Source of the DNA: a virus
Virus record (IMG/VR): IMGVR_UViG_3300027985_000380
Span: 1-33,485 of that record
Length of the DNA: 33,485 nt
Direction: 5' to 3' (one strand)
The notes under the pieces are model-generated. The model saw nothing but the letters and a program-made list of their open reading frames with translations, did no database searches and was not told the DNA's origin. Of the stretch, positions 9,865-17,386 are shown in pieces. The position numbers and the translations under genes are program-made. How positions within the stretch are numbered: the stretch's first letter is position 1; each line of letters begins with the position of its first letter.

Positions 9865-10135
9865 CTGTACCACCCAATTCTTTAGCAATAAATTCTGCTA
9901 TATATCTTGTTGTTTCATCTAACCATTGTTCATTTGGATTCGCTCTACCACGCCAACGTGGACTTATCCATTTCTCGTTTGTGTAAACTAGGTAATCAGT
10001 ATCGTTATAAAACTCGATACCGTTTTCTACAAACCTATATTTCCATTGACTTGCCATATAACCAGTCCTGTATGGTGTTTGCGCTCGTAAAATAATGTTT
10101 ATCTGTGCAACGAGTAAGTTTAATTTATCTGTCAT
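9848..10135 (-). CDS. Tail completion protein, HK97 gp10-like
   Basis: The 95-residue protein has the features of the small HK97-gp10-like tail terminator family: a short N-terminal helix, PYRTGYMASQW (the usual TG-x-L-x-x-S turn), then FYNDTDYLVYTNEKW followed by a basic RWRGR loop and a C-terminal helix with WLDETTRYIAEF. It sits after the stopper-like gene, as in siphophage gene orders. Its ATG overlaps the stop of that gene, so the two are probably translationally coupled. The family assignment rests on these motifs and on order; it is shorter than many members, which run to about 130 residues. Confidence 0.65.
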   Translation of the reverse strand: MTDKLNLLVAQINIILRAQTPYRTGYMASQWKYRFVENGIEFYNDTDYLVYTNEKWISPRWRGRANPNEQWLDETTRYIAEFIAKELGGTVVYNN

Positions 10136-10491
10136 TCTAAAATAATTTCCGTTTCGTAGTCTACAAAATGACGATAGATGATATGAGAATCTTTATATAA
10201 ATCATTTTCTACTTTATCAGCGCTTTTAATCTTATATTGCTTGTTGTCAATAATGATAATGTCTTTCGCTTTAAAATCAAGCTTATCTTTTGTGCGTATT
10301 GTACGATTAAATGTAATTTGTTTTAACCCATTAATGATTTGTTCTTCTTTTGAACCACTTTTAACTTTTCGATAACTAATTGGCACTGCGCCTTCAAATG
10401 TAACTACGCCGTCAACTGTAAGAGGCGCGTTACGTTCTAACCATTGTGCTTGGTAAGGATATTGTCCTGTACCATATAAAAAATCATACAT
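10132..10491 (-). CDS. Head closure / stopper-like protein
   Basis: The 119-residue beta-rich protein has the pattern of small head-tail stoppers: an FNRTIRTKDKLDFKAKD segment followed by IIIIDNKQYKIKSADKV, i.e. strands around a metal- or turn-binding loop, and a C-terminal strand. Position between the connector and the tail completion gene supports this. It begins with an ATG overlapping the stop of a 35-residue membrane peptide (TAATG). Assignment is by size, beta pattern and order rather than a diagnostic motif. Confidence 0.55.
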   Translation of the reverse strand: MYDFLYGTGQYPYQAQWLERNAPLTVDGVVTFEGAVPISYRKVKSGSKEEQIINGLKQITFNRTIRTKDKLDFKAKDIIIIDNKQYKIKSADKVENDLYKDSHIIYRHFVDYETEIILE

Positions 10492-10598
10492 TATAGTAAT
10501 CTTTCTACTGTTACTCTAAATGGGTTAGAAATTTGATGTTTAATTCTAGGCATAAATAACATTCCTAAAATAAGCATAATTAATAGAATCTTTTTCAT
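10491..10598 (-). CDS. Single-pass membrane peptide, 35 residues
   Basis: The peptide begins MKKILLIMLILGMLF, a short lysine-led hydrophobic helix, then a basic tail (RIKHQISNPFRV). It could be a membrane anchor or a cleaved signal-like peptide. GGAGG lies upstream, the ATG directly follows the connector stop, and the stop overlaps the next ATG, so it is embedded in the late operon. A membrane peptide amid head-tail connector genes is unusual. No family is recognised. Confidence 0.6.
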   Translation of the reverse strand: MKKILLIMLILGMLFMPRIKHQISNPFRVTVERLL

Positions 10599-11063
10599 TT
10601 AATAATCCTCCCTAATCATATCTTCTGTTAAACTTTCAGTGTAATATTGAATTAATAATCCGTTTGATTCTGCACTAACTTGCACAACCTTTGGTAAGTC
10701 GCTAATTCCAATATAACCAGTTGAAAGAAAATCAGTAAGTCCTTTACCTCTTGTTGTTGATATAACTGCGCAAACTGTATCAACAAATCCTCGTCTATAA
10801 TTGCTTGATTTAGCAATTAAAAACTCCAACATATTCCTAGTAGGTGGTGGTACTAAAGTTTTAAGTGTGTTCATTGTGAATTTCGTAATGTACAAAAGAA
10901 TTTGATCAACACTATCATCGCCTACGCCGATTCGCATATCTACACCAGTTTCATTAAATACATGGTCTAAACTTGGCAATGGTAAATGATATTTCGTTGA
11001 ATAAGTATTTGTTTCGTCATCTAATGCTGTAACTTCTACGGCTCTGTATTGTTCTAAATACAT
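10599..11063 (-). CDS. Probable head-tail connector protein
   Basis: The 154-residue protein follows the major capsid gene, where adaptor or connector proteins lie. It is mainly helical, with a PPPTRNMLEFLIAKS helix and a beta hairpin near the C-terminus (VVQVSAESNGLLIQYY). It does not show the usual gp6-like LKxxLRID signature, so the role is inferred from gene order. AAGGAGGG seven bases upstream of the ATG is a very strong ribosome site, and it is exactly complementary to the 3' arm of the terminator-like hairpin just upstream. Confidence 0.5.
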   Translation of the reverse strand: MYLEQYRAVEVTALDDETNTYSTKYHLPLPSLDHVFNETGVDMRIGVGDDSVDQILLYITKFTMNTLKTLVPPPTRNMLEFLIAKSSNYRRGFVDTVCAVISTTRGKGLTDFLSTGYIGISDLPKVVQVSAESNGLLIQYYTESLTEDMIREDY

Positions 11064-11089
11064 AATAACCCTCCTTATAAAAAAAGAAA

Positions 11090-11117
11090 GGAGGGAAGGC
11101 TGAATACCTTACCCTCC
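11090..11117 (-). terminator. Intrinsic terminator-like hairpin after the capsid gene
   Basis: Read on the minus strand, GGAGGG-T-AAGG pairs with CCTT-CCCTCC across a seven-base loop, leaving one bulged base, and is followed by TTTCTTTTTTT. It starts eight bases after the major capsid stop. Partial termination here would make capsid mRNA more abundant than downstream tail mRNA, as known in several phages. The 3' arm can alternatively pair with the next gene's ribosome site. Confidence 0.8.
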
Positions 11118-11124
11118 ATAACTA

Positions 11125-12039
11125 TTAAGTTGCTGACGCGTCGTGGAATTTTAATAATGCTCTAGTTGGGTTAGTAAGTACCATACCGCAAACGATTTGG
11201 ACTTGTGCTAAAGTACCAACAAATCTTGTAGGTTCTTCAACTAATCTTACCGCTTCAACAGATGTTACAATTGAGAAAGCGTCTGAATCGTACATAACGT
11301 ATTCCATTAAGTCGCCAGAAGCCCATGTGATACCGCCAATTGTTGCTGCGTCTACTGCACCACTATCTGCGTATTCATATTCAAATACGTTAAGCCCTGC
11401 AACTCTACCAACCATACCGTTAGCAATAACATTATCACCGATTTCGCCTGTTCTTTGGAATTCATCAGTTTTGAGCAAATAAGCATAAGTTGCTGGTGAT
11501 ACGATTAATGTATCAGGATGTGCTTTGTTCTCTACCATTTTTTGTCTGTCTGCTACGATTTGATCGTATACATTAACAGATGTATCCGCAACAGTTGTAT
11601 CTGCTACTGGTAAAGTAATGTTATTTGATACTAATATTGAAGTTGTACCGATTAACGCCTTGTAAGCTTCTAAAGTCCAACCTTCTTTAACTTCTTGAAT
11701 TGCTGTTTCCATTTCTGCTGCTGCCGCTGAATAAGCCACAGAAGCAAGTGTTGCACCATAAATCTTTCTTGAACGATTGAATTGTTTGTTAAGCGGGATT
11801 GTAATGAGTGAATCTTGAACGATTGAATCAGAGAAATCAGCACCTGGTGTAGTTGATGTTACTGTTCCTACTCCTGGTTTGTGTACGAAGATTTGCCCTG
11901 CTGGACCGATTTGATATTTGTCTGTGTAAGTTGCTCCAGGAACGAAAATGTTATTCGCCCATAGATTTGGTTCTAGTAATGCAGAATATTTGTCATCTAC
12001 ATAATGCCCAGTCGAAGCTGGATAAATTAAATTTGCCAT
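11125..12039 (-). CDS. Major capsid protein (HK97-like fold)
   Basis: The 304-residue protein forms the icosahedral shell. It has the typical order: an N-terminal arm, a long helix (about 100-125, rich in Ala and Glu), a domain with VSPATYAYLLKTDEFQRTGE resembling the A-domain substrate loop of P22- or SPP1-type coats, then GRVAGLNVFEYE and the final strands with VRLVEEPTRFVG. Scaffold lies directly upstream and no head protease is present, so assembly probably uses an uncleaved scaffold. AGGAGG precedes the ATG. Length and motifs fit the family well. Confidence 0.85.
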   Translation of the reverse strand: MANLIYPASTGHYVDDKYSALLEPNLWANNIFVPGATYTDKYQIGPAGQIFVHKPGVGTVTSTTPGADFSDSIVQDSLITIPLNKQFNRSRKIYGATLASVAYSAAAAEMETAIQEVKEGWTLEAYKALIGTTSILVSNNITLPVADTTVADTSVNVYDQIVADRQKMVENKAHPDTLIVSPATYAYLLKTDEFQRTGEIGDNVIANGMVGRVAGLNVFEYEYADSGAVDAATIGGITWASGDLMEYVMYDSDAFSIVTSVEAVRLVEEPTRFVGTLAQVQIVCGMVLTNPTRALLKFHDASAT

Positions 12040-12054
12040 CTATAATTGGCCTCC

Positions 12055-12609
12055 TTATTTTTGTAATTTTGATTGTTGCTTTTCATAATCTCTTACTGCT
12101 TTGCTTTCTTTGAGGTATTTTTCTTGGTCTGTAAGAACTTTAGGTGGATTGTTATTGTCGTTATGTTGCATGCCGATATTTGTTACGAATGTTTTACCAT
12201 ATTTATCTTTAACAACTTTTAACCCATCTAAAATTGATTGTCCTTCGTTAGTATTCACTTTCGCTAGTGCCATTACTTCCTTAAGGTCATCTTTCTTAAA
12301 TCCCATTCCTAATGCTTCAATAGTAACTTGATAATCCTGTTCTTTTTGAGTGTACAGTTCCACTTGTTTAGCAAGTTCTTCTGTTTTCTTCGACCATTCT
12401 GTTTCTTTCGTCTTATAACTTTCTAAAACGCTATTTCTTTCGTTTACTGAATTTAAAAACTTTTCAACTTCTGGTGCTTCAAATAAGTTAACTTTGAACT
12501 CGCTTGATAACTTTCTCAAGATTTCGCTTGATGTGTTTTTTTGCTTGTTAAATTCTTCTTGCTTTGTTGCTAACTCTTGTTGAGCTTGTAACAATTCTTG
12601 TTCGTTCAT
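12055..12609 (-). CDS. Capsid scaffolding protein
   Basis: The 184-residue product is almost wholly helical and charged, with a Gln/Glu/Lys-rich coiled coil from residue 1 to about 110 and a basic C-terminal tail (KESKAVRDYEKQQSKLQK) that would contact the capsid protein. An Asn-rich linker (HNDNNNPP) separates the two. Direct placement before the major capsid gene is the standard scaffold position. No protease domain is fused. GGAGG precedes the ATG. Confidence 0.8.
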   Translation of the reverse strand: MNEQELLQAQQELATKQEEFNKQKNTSSEILRKLSSEFKVNLFEAPEVEKFLNSVNERNSVLESYKTKETEWSKKTEELAKQVELYTQKEQDYQVTIEALGMGFKKDDLKEVMALAKVNTNEGQSILDGLKVVKDKYGKTFVTNIGMQHNDNNNPPKVLTDQEKYLKESKAVRDYEKQQSKLQK

Positions 12610-12625
12610 AAATCCTCCATTTTAA

Positions 12626-12646
12626 AGCCGTGTCGGCTGTTTTTTT
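12626..12646. terminator. Short GC hairpin with T-run on the plus strand
   Basis: AGCCG and CGGCT pair across a three-base loop, followed on the plus strand by G and seven Ts. Read on the minus strand, the direction of all genes here, the tail is only TTTAAAA. It could act as a weak attenuator between the KTSC gene and scaffold, and as a better terminator of antisense transcription. Confidence 0.45.
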
Positions 12647-12671
12647 AAATCACCATACATTTGTATGTAAA

Positions 12672-13103
12672 TTATCTTAAAAGGGTTTCTAGCCCTATAT
12701 TAAGTTCAGGAATAAACATTCCCATTGCTACTAGCCTTGCTTCGGTTTCTAGTCCTTGTGTTTCAATAACGCCGAATATTTGTTCATCGGTTACTTCTTT
12801 ATCGCTTGGCAAAGGTAAACTACCTATTTTATCGTAAGGCGCTTTAGGTTTTCTTAATCTAACCCAAACAAAATGGCCTTTTGAATTACTTGCTAACATC
12901 GCGTCATATAAATCTGCTTTGCCGAAGTATTTATACATTGATCCGTTATGAAATCTCACAATCAAATCATTATCTGACACACCGACGGCGCTTACGTTAG
13001 ATGATAGTACCCATTGTAAACCGTTATTCGCTAACGTTATCTTTTCATAGGCATTTGGTCTATATCTCTTATATTCACGGTTTTTATCTACTAACAGTTC
13101 CAT
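12672..13103 (-). CDS. KTSC-domain head-module protein
   Basis: Residues about 33-83 form a KTSC domain, seen in SSNVSAVGVSDNDLIV, the NGSMYKYFG turn, and the closing SKGHFVWVR segment. The family is small, named for similarity to part of lysyl-tRNA synthetase, and is common in phages with unknown role. The gene begins by overlapping the portal stop (TAATG) and precedes scaffold, the position of the minor head protein (SPP1 gp7-like) in related phages. A head-assembly role is likely from context only. The C-terminal 50 residues are helical and unassigned. Confidence 0.7.
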   Translation of the reverse strand: MELLVDKNREYKRYRPNAYEKITLANNGLQWVLSSNVSAVGVSDNDLIVRFHNGSMYKYFGKADLYDAMLASNSKGHFVWVRLRKPKAPYDKIGSLPLPSDKEVTDEQIFGVIETQGLETEARLVAMGMFIPELNIGLETLLR

Positions 13104-14674
13104 TATTCAGTAGTACCAATGAGTTCTGTTACATATTTTTTGTATACAGTTTCTTCTTCTTTGGTGAATATATTGATACCGTTTTCTATCTTGATATAAA
13201 CTCTTTCAAGAACTTTTTCTTCATCGGTCATATCTGGGTTGATATAATCGACAGCTGACTTAATCGACCACGTCTTTGCTTGAATACCTTTACTTGCAAT
13301 ATCTGTCTTATCTGCTAATGTTTGAACTTTATAATCATTGAATATAACTTTTGTGTTATAGTCTTTGATTTGTTTTCCTTGTCTAAAATCATCTAATTGT
13401 AACGCTAATTTAAATAATATTCTTAAACATCTTTCCCATAGATCAACTTTCTTTTCTCTCGTACGAACAGATGTCTTTTCTCTTAATTCTTGGCTTTCTT
13501 CACTAGCGGCCGTACTATCTAGCCCTGTAACGCCTATTGTCTGTGGACTAAGTCCCGCATTATTAAGCGCACTTTCGAGTAGTTTCTTGTAAGATTCAAT
13601 ATATTTGTCTGAATGTATTTCGCCTTGAATCATTTCTGGTTTTGTTGGTTTTTCTTTTTCACCAATACCGCCATTATAAGATATGAAATCTTTTTGTAAC
13701 GAAGGAAGGAATGCTGACGCTTGTGTAATAGGGTTTGTAGGTAGCAAATTACTAGGCCAAAATTTATTAATCTTTCCATCTCTAAACTCTTGAACCATTG
13801 TTGACAACACTTCATCGATTGCGTCAAACAATCCAACGCTACCGCTATAATCGCTCTCACCTAGTTTGGAATTTTTAAATTCGCTATTCGGTGTTTTGTT
13901 TGGTTTGTAGATAGAAAACTTATCTTTCAATCCAGGAAAATCAATATCTTTTAATTCTTTTGTTTCATCTAACTCTGACAATGAAACTGATGTAAGGTTT
14001 TTATCCTTGTCTATTGAATATAGCTTGTATCGAATATAACCGCCTTTTTCATCAAAACCATAGATTTCCTTGAGTTTATATTGCTTTTTATCTTTTTCGT
14101 GATATGTGATGAATATATCTTCTACAATCCTACCAGCCTTAATTGTTGGCTCGTATTCATCTGGTTGAATAACTTCAATGATAGGCGTATCGTACATTTG
14201 ATTGTAAGATAACTTGAAAGCAACACCACCAGCCCATGACTCCGTTTCAATTGCCTCTTGCAACAACTCGTTAAAGTTATTCTCGTGTAAGATATATTTA
14301 AGTCTTTCTTCTTCTATTTCGTCTTTCGTTTCTTCTTCATCGTCTTTTAATACATTAAATTCGTAACCGTTAGACAGTAACAAGTCAACCATTTTCTCAC
14401 TGATTAGTTGAGGTAATCCTGAATGTATCTTACGAATGTTAAGGCCTGTTGTTGATTGCGCCCAGAAGTAGTTAAGTTCATCGCTAGTCAATTCGCCTAT
14501 CTTAAACTGTTTTAAATCTTTCTCATACAGTTTTTTTAGTTCTAGGTCATTACCGCCATACCATATTGAATTAATGTACATTGAACGCGTTATTCTATTT
14601 CTCAATGTTTCATTTAATGACGGAGTATTTAATTTATCGTATTCGTATGTACCGATACTGTAATCTTTTTCCAT
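13103..14674 (-). CDS. Portal protein (SPP1 gp6-like family)
   Basis: The 523-residue product forms the dodecameric DNA channel and head-tail vertex. Supporting features are its place right after terL, its length (usual 450-550), a conserved early region (FWAQSTTGLNIRKIHSGLPQ), an acidic segment near 110-125, a central beta wing (VIQPDEYEPTIKAGRI), and a helical crown region after about 365 (LLESALNNAGLSPQTIG, then TAASEESQELREKTSVRT). That last region is characteristic of SPP1-type portals. Its stop overlaps the next start. Confidence 0.85.
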   Translation of the reverse strand: MEKDYSIGTYEYDKLNTPSLNETLRNRITRSMYINSIWYGGNDLELKKLYEKDLKQFKIGELTSDELNYFWAQSTTGLNIRKIHSGLPQLISEKMVDLLLSNGYEFNVLKDDEEETKDEIEEERLKYILHENNFNELLQEAIETESWAGGVAFKLSYNQMYDTPIIEVIQPDEYEPTIKAGRIVEDIFITYHEKDKKQYKLKEIYGFDEKGGYIRYKLYSIDKDKNLTSVSLSELDETKELKDIDFPGLKDKFSIYKPNKTPNSEFKNSKLGESDYSGSVGLFDAIDEVLSTMVQEFRDGKINKFWPSNLLPTNPITQASAFLPSLQKDFISYNGGIGEKEKPTKPEMIQGEIHSDKYIESYKKLLESALNNAGLSPQTIGVTGLDSTAASEESQELREKTSVRTREKKVDLWERCLRILFKLALQLDDFRQGKQIKDYNTKVIFNDYKVQTLADKTDIASKGIQAKTWSIKSAVDYINPDMTDEEKVLERVYIKIENGINIFTKEEETVYKKYVTELIGTTE

Positions 14675-14684
14675 TCGCTACCTC

Positions 14685-16088
14685 CTATATCGTTTGCAAC
14701 ATCTCTTGTATGAAAGGTGTTATTGCATACTCGAAACTGTCAATTCTATCTTTAAATAAATGTTTAGGAAAATCTCTTATATCTGTTTCGTGTAAATTCT
14801 TCTTGTATAGCGTGTTATTAAACGCATCATACGTTTCTTTGCAGTATTCACTAAATAGTAACCTACCTTGATGAATAAACCTTATACCCCAATCTACACG
14901 CTCTTTAATCGTATACTTGTAACTGTTCGCTATGCTTAATCCGTAAAACGCCATAAATAACGGTGTAAGTGAGTTCTTAAGTATTTGCGCCGCACTGTCT
15001 ATGAAAGCGCCGTAAACTTTATAACCTATTTGATCGAAGTAAGGATTAAACCACTTTTGAAATAACTTCCATATTTCTTCTACACCAGCGTGATTAATTT
15101 CTACCTTATCAAGAGCTATTGCCTCTTTGAAGTTTGGTGTGAACCCTACAAGTGTAAATACTGTTAAGTCTGTACTACCAACATCTATGCCGATAGAGTA
15201 TTTAACAAACTGATATTTTGAAGTTGTATTTCTGTAAACGTCTTGAAATCTTACTAGGTTCTTTTCTGGTGATAGATACTTCGCGTAAATCATTCCTTCT
15301 ACGAAACCGCGAATACCAAGTATCTTGGAATTGTATTCAAATGAACCAACAGGGTGAGTATCGTATAGATGTTGTATTTGCTCTTCTTCCATCATTGGAT
15401 TATCATTAAAACCAAACCAATAGAATCTAAACCGTTCATCAGCTTGTTTTGTCAACAATTCATTCATTGTGCTTTCTGGTATCTCTTTTTCGTACTTTGG
15501 CGATGGCCTTCCTTTGTTCAAGTAATCTGTATAAATCTTTTGGTCTGGTAAGCCACCGTTTGATGTTGTAATAAGAAAACCATTATCTCTTGCTAACCGA
15601 GTAAACATTTCACTAACAAAATCGTCATGTGCTGTTTGTATTTCATCTGCCCATATACCGTAAAGCGTCATACCTAAAATTTGTTTGTAACGTGCTTTAT
15701 TATCAAAACCAGCAAAGTATATTCTCTTAATGCCCGTAGAAGTGCGCCATTCTATTCGTGAGCCACCTTTACCTGATTTCATATACTTCATTACTTGGTA
15801 TGCTTTTCCGTTCTTATAAACGAATTTATGCTTGTTGTAGAATGATATAGGGTTATCAATGATCGTTCTTTCTAAAATAGGAACCGTTGAGCCTATAATA
15901 GCAAACTGCGTATGTTCTTTTGGGCTTTCGTAAACTTCAATGTGAAACTTCCTATCTGCTGTTACTGATTTAAGTGAACCTGTAACTCCTTCAAGTGAAA
16001 TATACAAACTTGTATCTTGCAACACGTCCACTGCTTTTTGAGATAAGAATACGCCTTTAATTGTTTTTACTACCGCTTCTTTTCTCAT
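14685..16088 (-). CDS. terL: Terminase large subunit
   Basis: The 467-residue DNA-packaging motor has an N-terminal ATPase and a C-terminal RNase H-like nuclease. Walker A is a variant, GVTGSLKS (34-41), keeping the Lys-Ser but with Leu for the usual Gly. Walker B is LYGIWADEI (D148, E149), and the coupling motif is LITTSNGG (172-179). Nuclease acidic residues are D302 (IGIDVGSTD), D364 (AFIDSAAQ) and D447 or D450 (FKDRIDSF). The start overlaps the small-subunit stop as ATGA, so the two are coupled. The set matches the PBSX/SPP1-type large terminases. The packaging mode (pac or cos) cannot be told, though the terminal overlap would suit headful packaging. Confidence 0.92.
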   Translation of the reverse strand: MRKEAVVKTIKGVFLSQKAVDVLQDTSLYISLEGVTGSLKSVTADRKFHIEVYESPKEHTQFAIIGSTVPILERTIIDNPISFYNKHKFVYKNGKAYQVMKYMKSGKGGSRIEWRTSTGIKRIYFAGFDNKARYKQILGMTLYGIWADEIQTAHDDFVSEMFTRLARDNGFLITTSNGGLPDQKIYTDYLNKGRPSPKYEKEIPESTMNELLTKQADERFRFYWFGFNDNPMMEEEQIQHLYDTHPVGSFEYNSKILGIRGFVEGMIYAKYLSPEKNLVRFQDVYRNTTSKYQFVKYSIGIDVGSTDLTVFTLVGFTPNFKEAIALDKVEINHAGVEEIWKLFQKWFNPYFDQIGYKVYGAFIDSAAQILKNSLTPLFMAFYGLSIANSYKYTIKERVDWGIRFIHQGRLLFSEYCKETYDAFNNTLYKKNLHETDIRDFPKHLFKDRIDSFEYAITPFIQEMLQTI

Positions 16089-16549
16089 TTCTTGTATTCC
16101 GAAACTGTATCATCATCAACGTTAGGCATTTCGTATTTATCAGCCCATTCATCTCTTCTTCTGTTCTTTAACCAGAATATCTGCGCTGTTGTTTCTGCTT
16201 GGTGCCATTTATTTAGTGTTACGATTTCTATTTTCTCTTTAACATATTTTTGGCCCTTACGGTAATATTCAGTTTTAATTTTTAATGCTACTTCTTCTTT
16301 GTACCAATAGCCTATTCCATTTTTATATAATGCATTCTCTATTTTCTCATCTGCCGAAAATGTTGCAATTTTTAATACGTCGGCGAACTCGCTATATTTT
16401 GACTGCCATTCATATAGAGTTGCTACGTGTATTCCCATATTTTTAGCTATATCTTCTCTTAATAGTCCGCTTTCTGCCCATTTAGATATTTGTTTTAGTT
16501 TTTCAGGTTTAAGCCATTCTTTGTATAACGCTGGTCTTCCTCCTGGCAT
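16085..16549 (-). CDS. terS: Terminase small subunit
   Basis: The 154-residue product recognises viral DNA and loads the large subunit. The first 55 residues are a homeodomain-like HTH (KQISKWAESGLLREDIAKNM then GIHVATLYEWQSKY) led by the common start MPGGRP. The middle, with ADEKIENALYKNGIGYWYKEE and an NKWHQAETTAQIFWLKNRR tail, is typical of small terminases of Firmicutes phages. GAGGTG stands six bases before the ATG. It is the first protein gene after the tRNA-containing late leader. Confidence 0.88.
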   Translation of the reverse strand: MPGGRPALYKEWLKPEKLKQISKWAESGLLREDIAKNMGIHVATLYEWQSKYSEFADVLKIATFSADEKIENALYKNGIGYWYKEEVALKIKTEYYRKGQKYVKEKIEIVTLNKWHQAETTAQIFWLKNRRRDEWADKYEMPNVDDDTVSEYKK

Positions 16550-16592
16550 ATTGATTCACCTCATTCCGTAAGAGTGTACTATTTCTTTCATT

Positions 16593-16667
16593 TGGTAGTA
16601 ATGATTGGGCTTGAACCAATAACCAAAGCCTTATAAGGACTCTGCTCTACCGTTGAGCTACATTACT
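16593..16667 (-). tRNA. tRNA-Ile (anticodon UAU)
   Basis: A full 75-base cloverleaf is readable on the minus strand. The acceptor AGTAATG pairs perfectly with CATTACT; the D arm is GCTC/GAGC with loop AACGGTA; the anticodon stem GAGTC/GGCTT closes loop CTTATAA; a five-base variable loop follows; the T arm is ATTGG/CCAAT with loop TTCAAGC. Discriminator A and an encoded CCA complete it. Anticodon UAU reads AUA, a codon frequent in this AT-rich genome. It lies 44 bases upstream of terS in the late leader, so it may be excised from the late transcript. Confidence 0.92.
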
Positions 16668-16672
16668 ATTTG

Positions 16673-16713
16673 CTTCATAGAAGTTTGAAAGGAGTAAGTA
16701 TTCTTCTATGAAG
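16673..16713 (-). other. Perfect 11-bp inverted repeat just 5' of the tRNA
   Basis: CTTCATAGAAG and CTTCTATGAAG pair perfectly across 19 bases, ending five bases before the tRNA. In RNA it would be a stem-loop in the tRNA leader and could position processing. As DNA it could be an operator for a dimeric regulator such as the upstream ArpU-like protein. Confidence 0.6.
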
Positions 16714-16731
16714 TGTAGGAGAATAAAGTAA

Positions 16732-16756
16732 AAGAAGTGTTTTTTACGCACTTCTT
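16732..16756 (-). other. Hairpin near the start of the late leader
   Basis: AAGAAGTG pairs with CACTTCTT (8 bp, nine-base loop). On the minus strand it is followed by TTACTTTATT, so it may be a weak terminator for the early operon. If the -10 at 16765-16770 is used, it would instead be the 5' cap hairpin of the late mRNA. Confidence 0.5.
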
Positions 16757-16764
16757 ATAATATA

Positions 16765-16773
16765 ATTATATCA
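16765..16773 (-). promoter_or_regulatory. Candidate late promoter, extended -10
   Basis: Minus-strand TGATATAAT is a TGn extended -10 with a perfect TATAAT. No good -35 lies at 16-18 bases, which suits a promoter needing an activator; the nearest upstream gene encodes an ArpU-like regulator. It lies in a 259-base gap between the early and late protein genes. Evidence is sequence match and position only. Confidence 0.5.
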
Positions 16774-16808
16774 CGTTTTTTTGAGCAAGGTTTAACAAAA
16801 ATTTAACA

Positions 16809-17249
16809 TTATTCACTCATCTGTTTTTTTATTCTTGAAATGATGTTGTAGATGTAATGTGTAGCATAATTTAACTCTAAACCTAGTTGATCGGCTGTCT
16901 TATGTTCTATCCAAGTACCGATGAATACCTTATATTCAGTCATTTTGCTCTTTTCGTAGATAGATTTGATTAAATCATTTAAATCTTTGAACTCTTTTTC
17001 TTTTATTTTTATTGTTTTTTGCAATATTTTAATCTCATTAATCAATTCATTAAGCATTTCTAACTGCTCAATTTCATTAATTACTTTTTTTGAATTTTCA
17101 ACAGCATAATTAATCGCTTTTACTTCTCCTGGACCGCATTGATTAATGATGTTATTTTTTTGTCTTTCCAATGATTCTAAAGTTATTTTAAGCCCTTTAA
17201 TGTCTAACTCGCACTTATAATACATTTTGTAAAAGTTATTCGGTTTCAT
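16809..17249 (-). CDS. ArpU/RinA-like late transcription regulator
   Basis: The 146-residue protein is helical and coiled-coil to about residue 100 and ends in a sigma-region-4-like HTH (EYKVFIGTWIEHKTADQLG, then LNYATHYIYNIISRIKKQ). This layout and its position as the last early gene, directly before the terminase cluster, match the ArpU/RinA activators that switch on late genes in Firmicutes phages. Its ATG overlaps the preceding zinc-ribbon stop (ATGA). The likely target is the late leader just downstream. Confidence 0.7.
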   Translation of the reverse strand: MKPNNFYKMYYKCELDIKGLKITLESLERQKNNIINQCGPGEVKAINYAVENSKKVINEIEQLEMLNELINEIKILQKTIKIKEKEFKDLNDLIKSIYEKSKMTEYKVFIGTWIEHKTADQLGLELNYATHYIYNIISRIKKQMSE

Positions 17250-17386
17250 AAATCACACTTCCCATAATCACATCTAATACAATGAACACAACCACCTTGC
17301 TTGATTAATACGCCACCGCATTCAGGACATAGGTTAGGATTATTTATCGGTTGTTTTACTTCTTGCTTACTCGTTTGTTGTTCCAT
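17246..17386 (-). CDS. Small zinc-ribbon protein
   Basis: The 46-residue product has a disordered Gln/Lys-rich first 18 residues and then a compact cysteine motif: CPECGG (C20, C23), GGCVHC (C33, C36), IRC (C39) and GKC (C44). This resembles the C-terminal zinc ribbon of adenosylcobalamin-type ribonucleotide reductases and similar ribbons found alone in phages. It begins inside the end of the YopX gene in another frame, overlapping by 20 bases after a good AGGAGG, and its stop overlaps the regulator ATG. Role unknown; nucleic-acid or protein binding is plausible. Confidence 0.75.
   Translation of the reverse strand: MEQQTSKQEVKQPINNPNLCPECGGVLIKQGGCVHCIRCDYGKCDL

Noticed and set aside
16562-16594. 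An 11-codon frame directly after the tRNA
   Set aside because: It is only MKEIVHSYGMR with no ribosome site and overlaps the tRNA's last base region.
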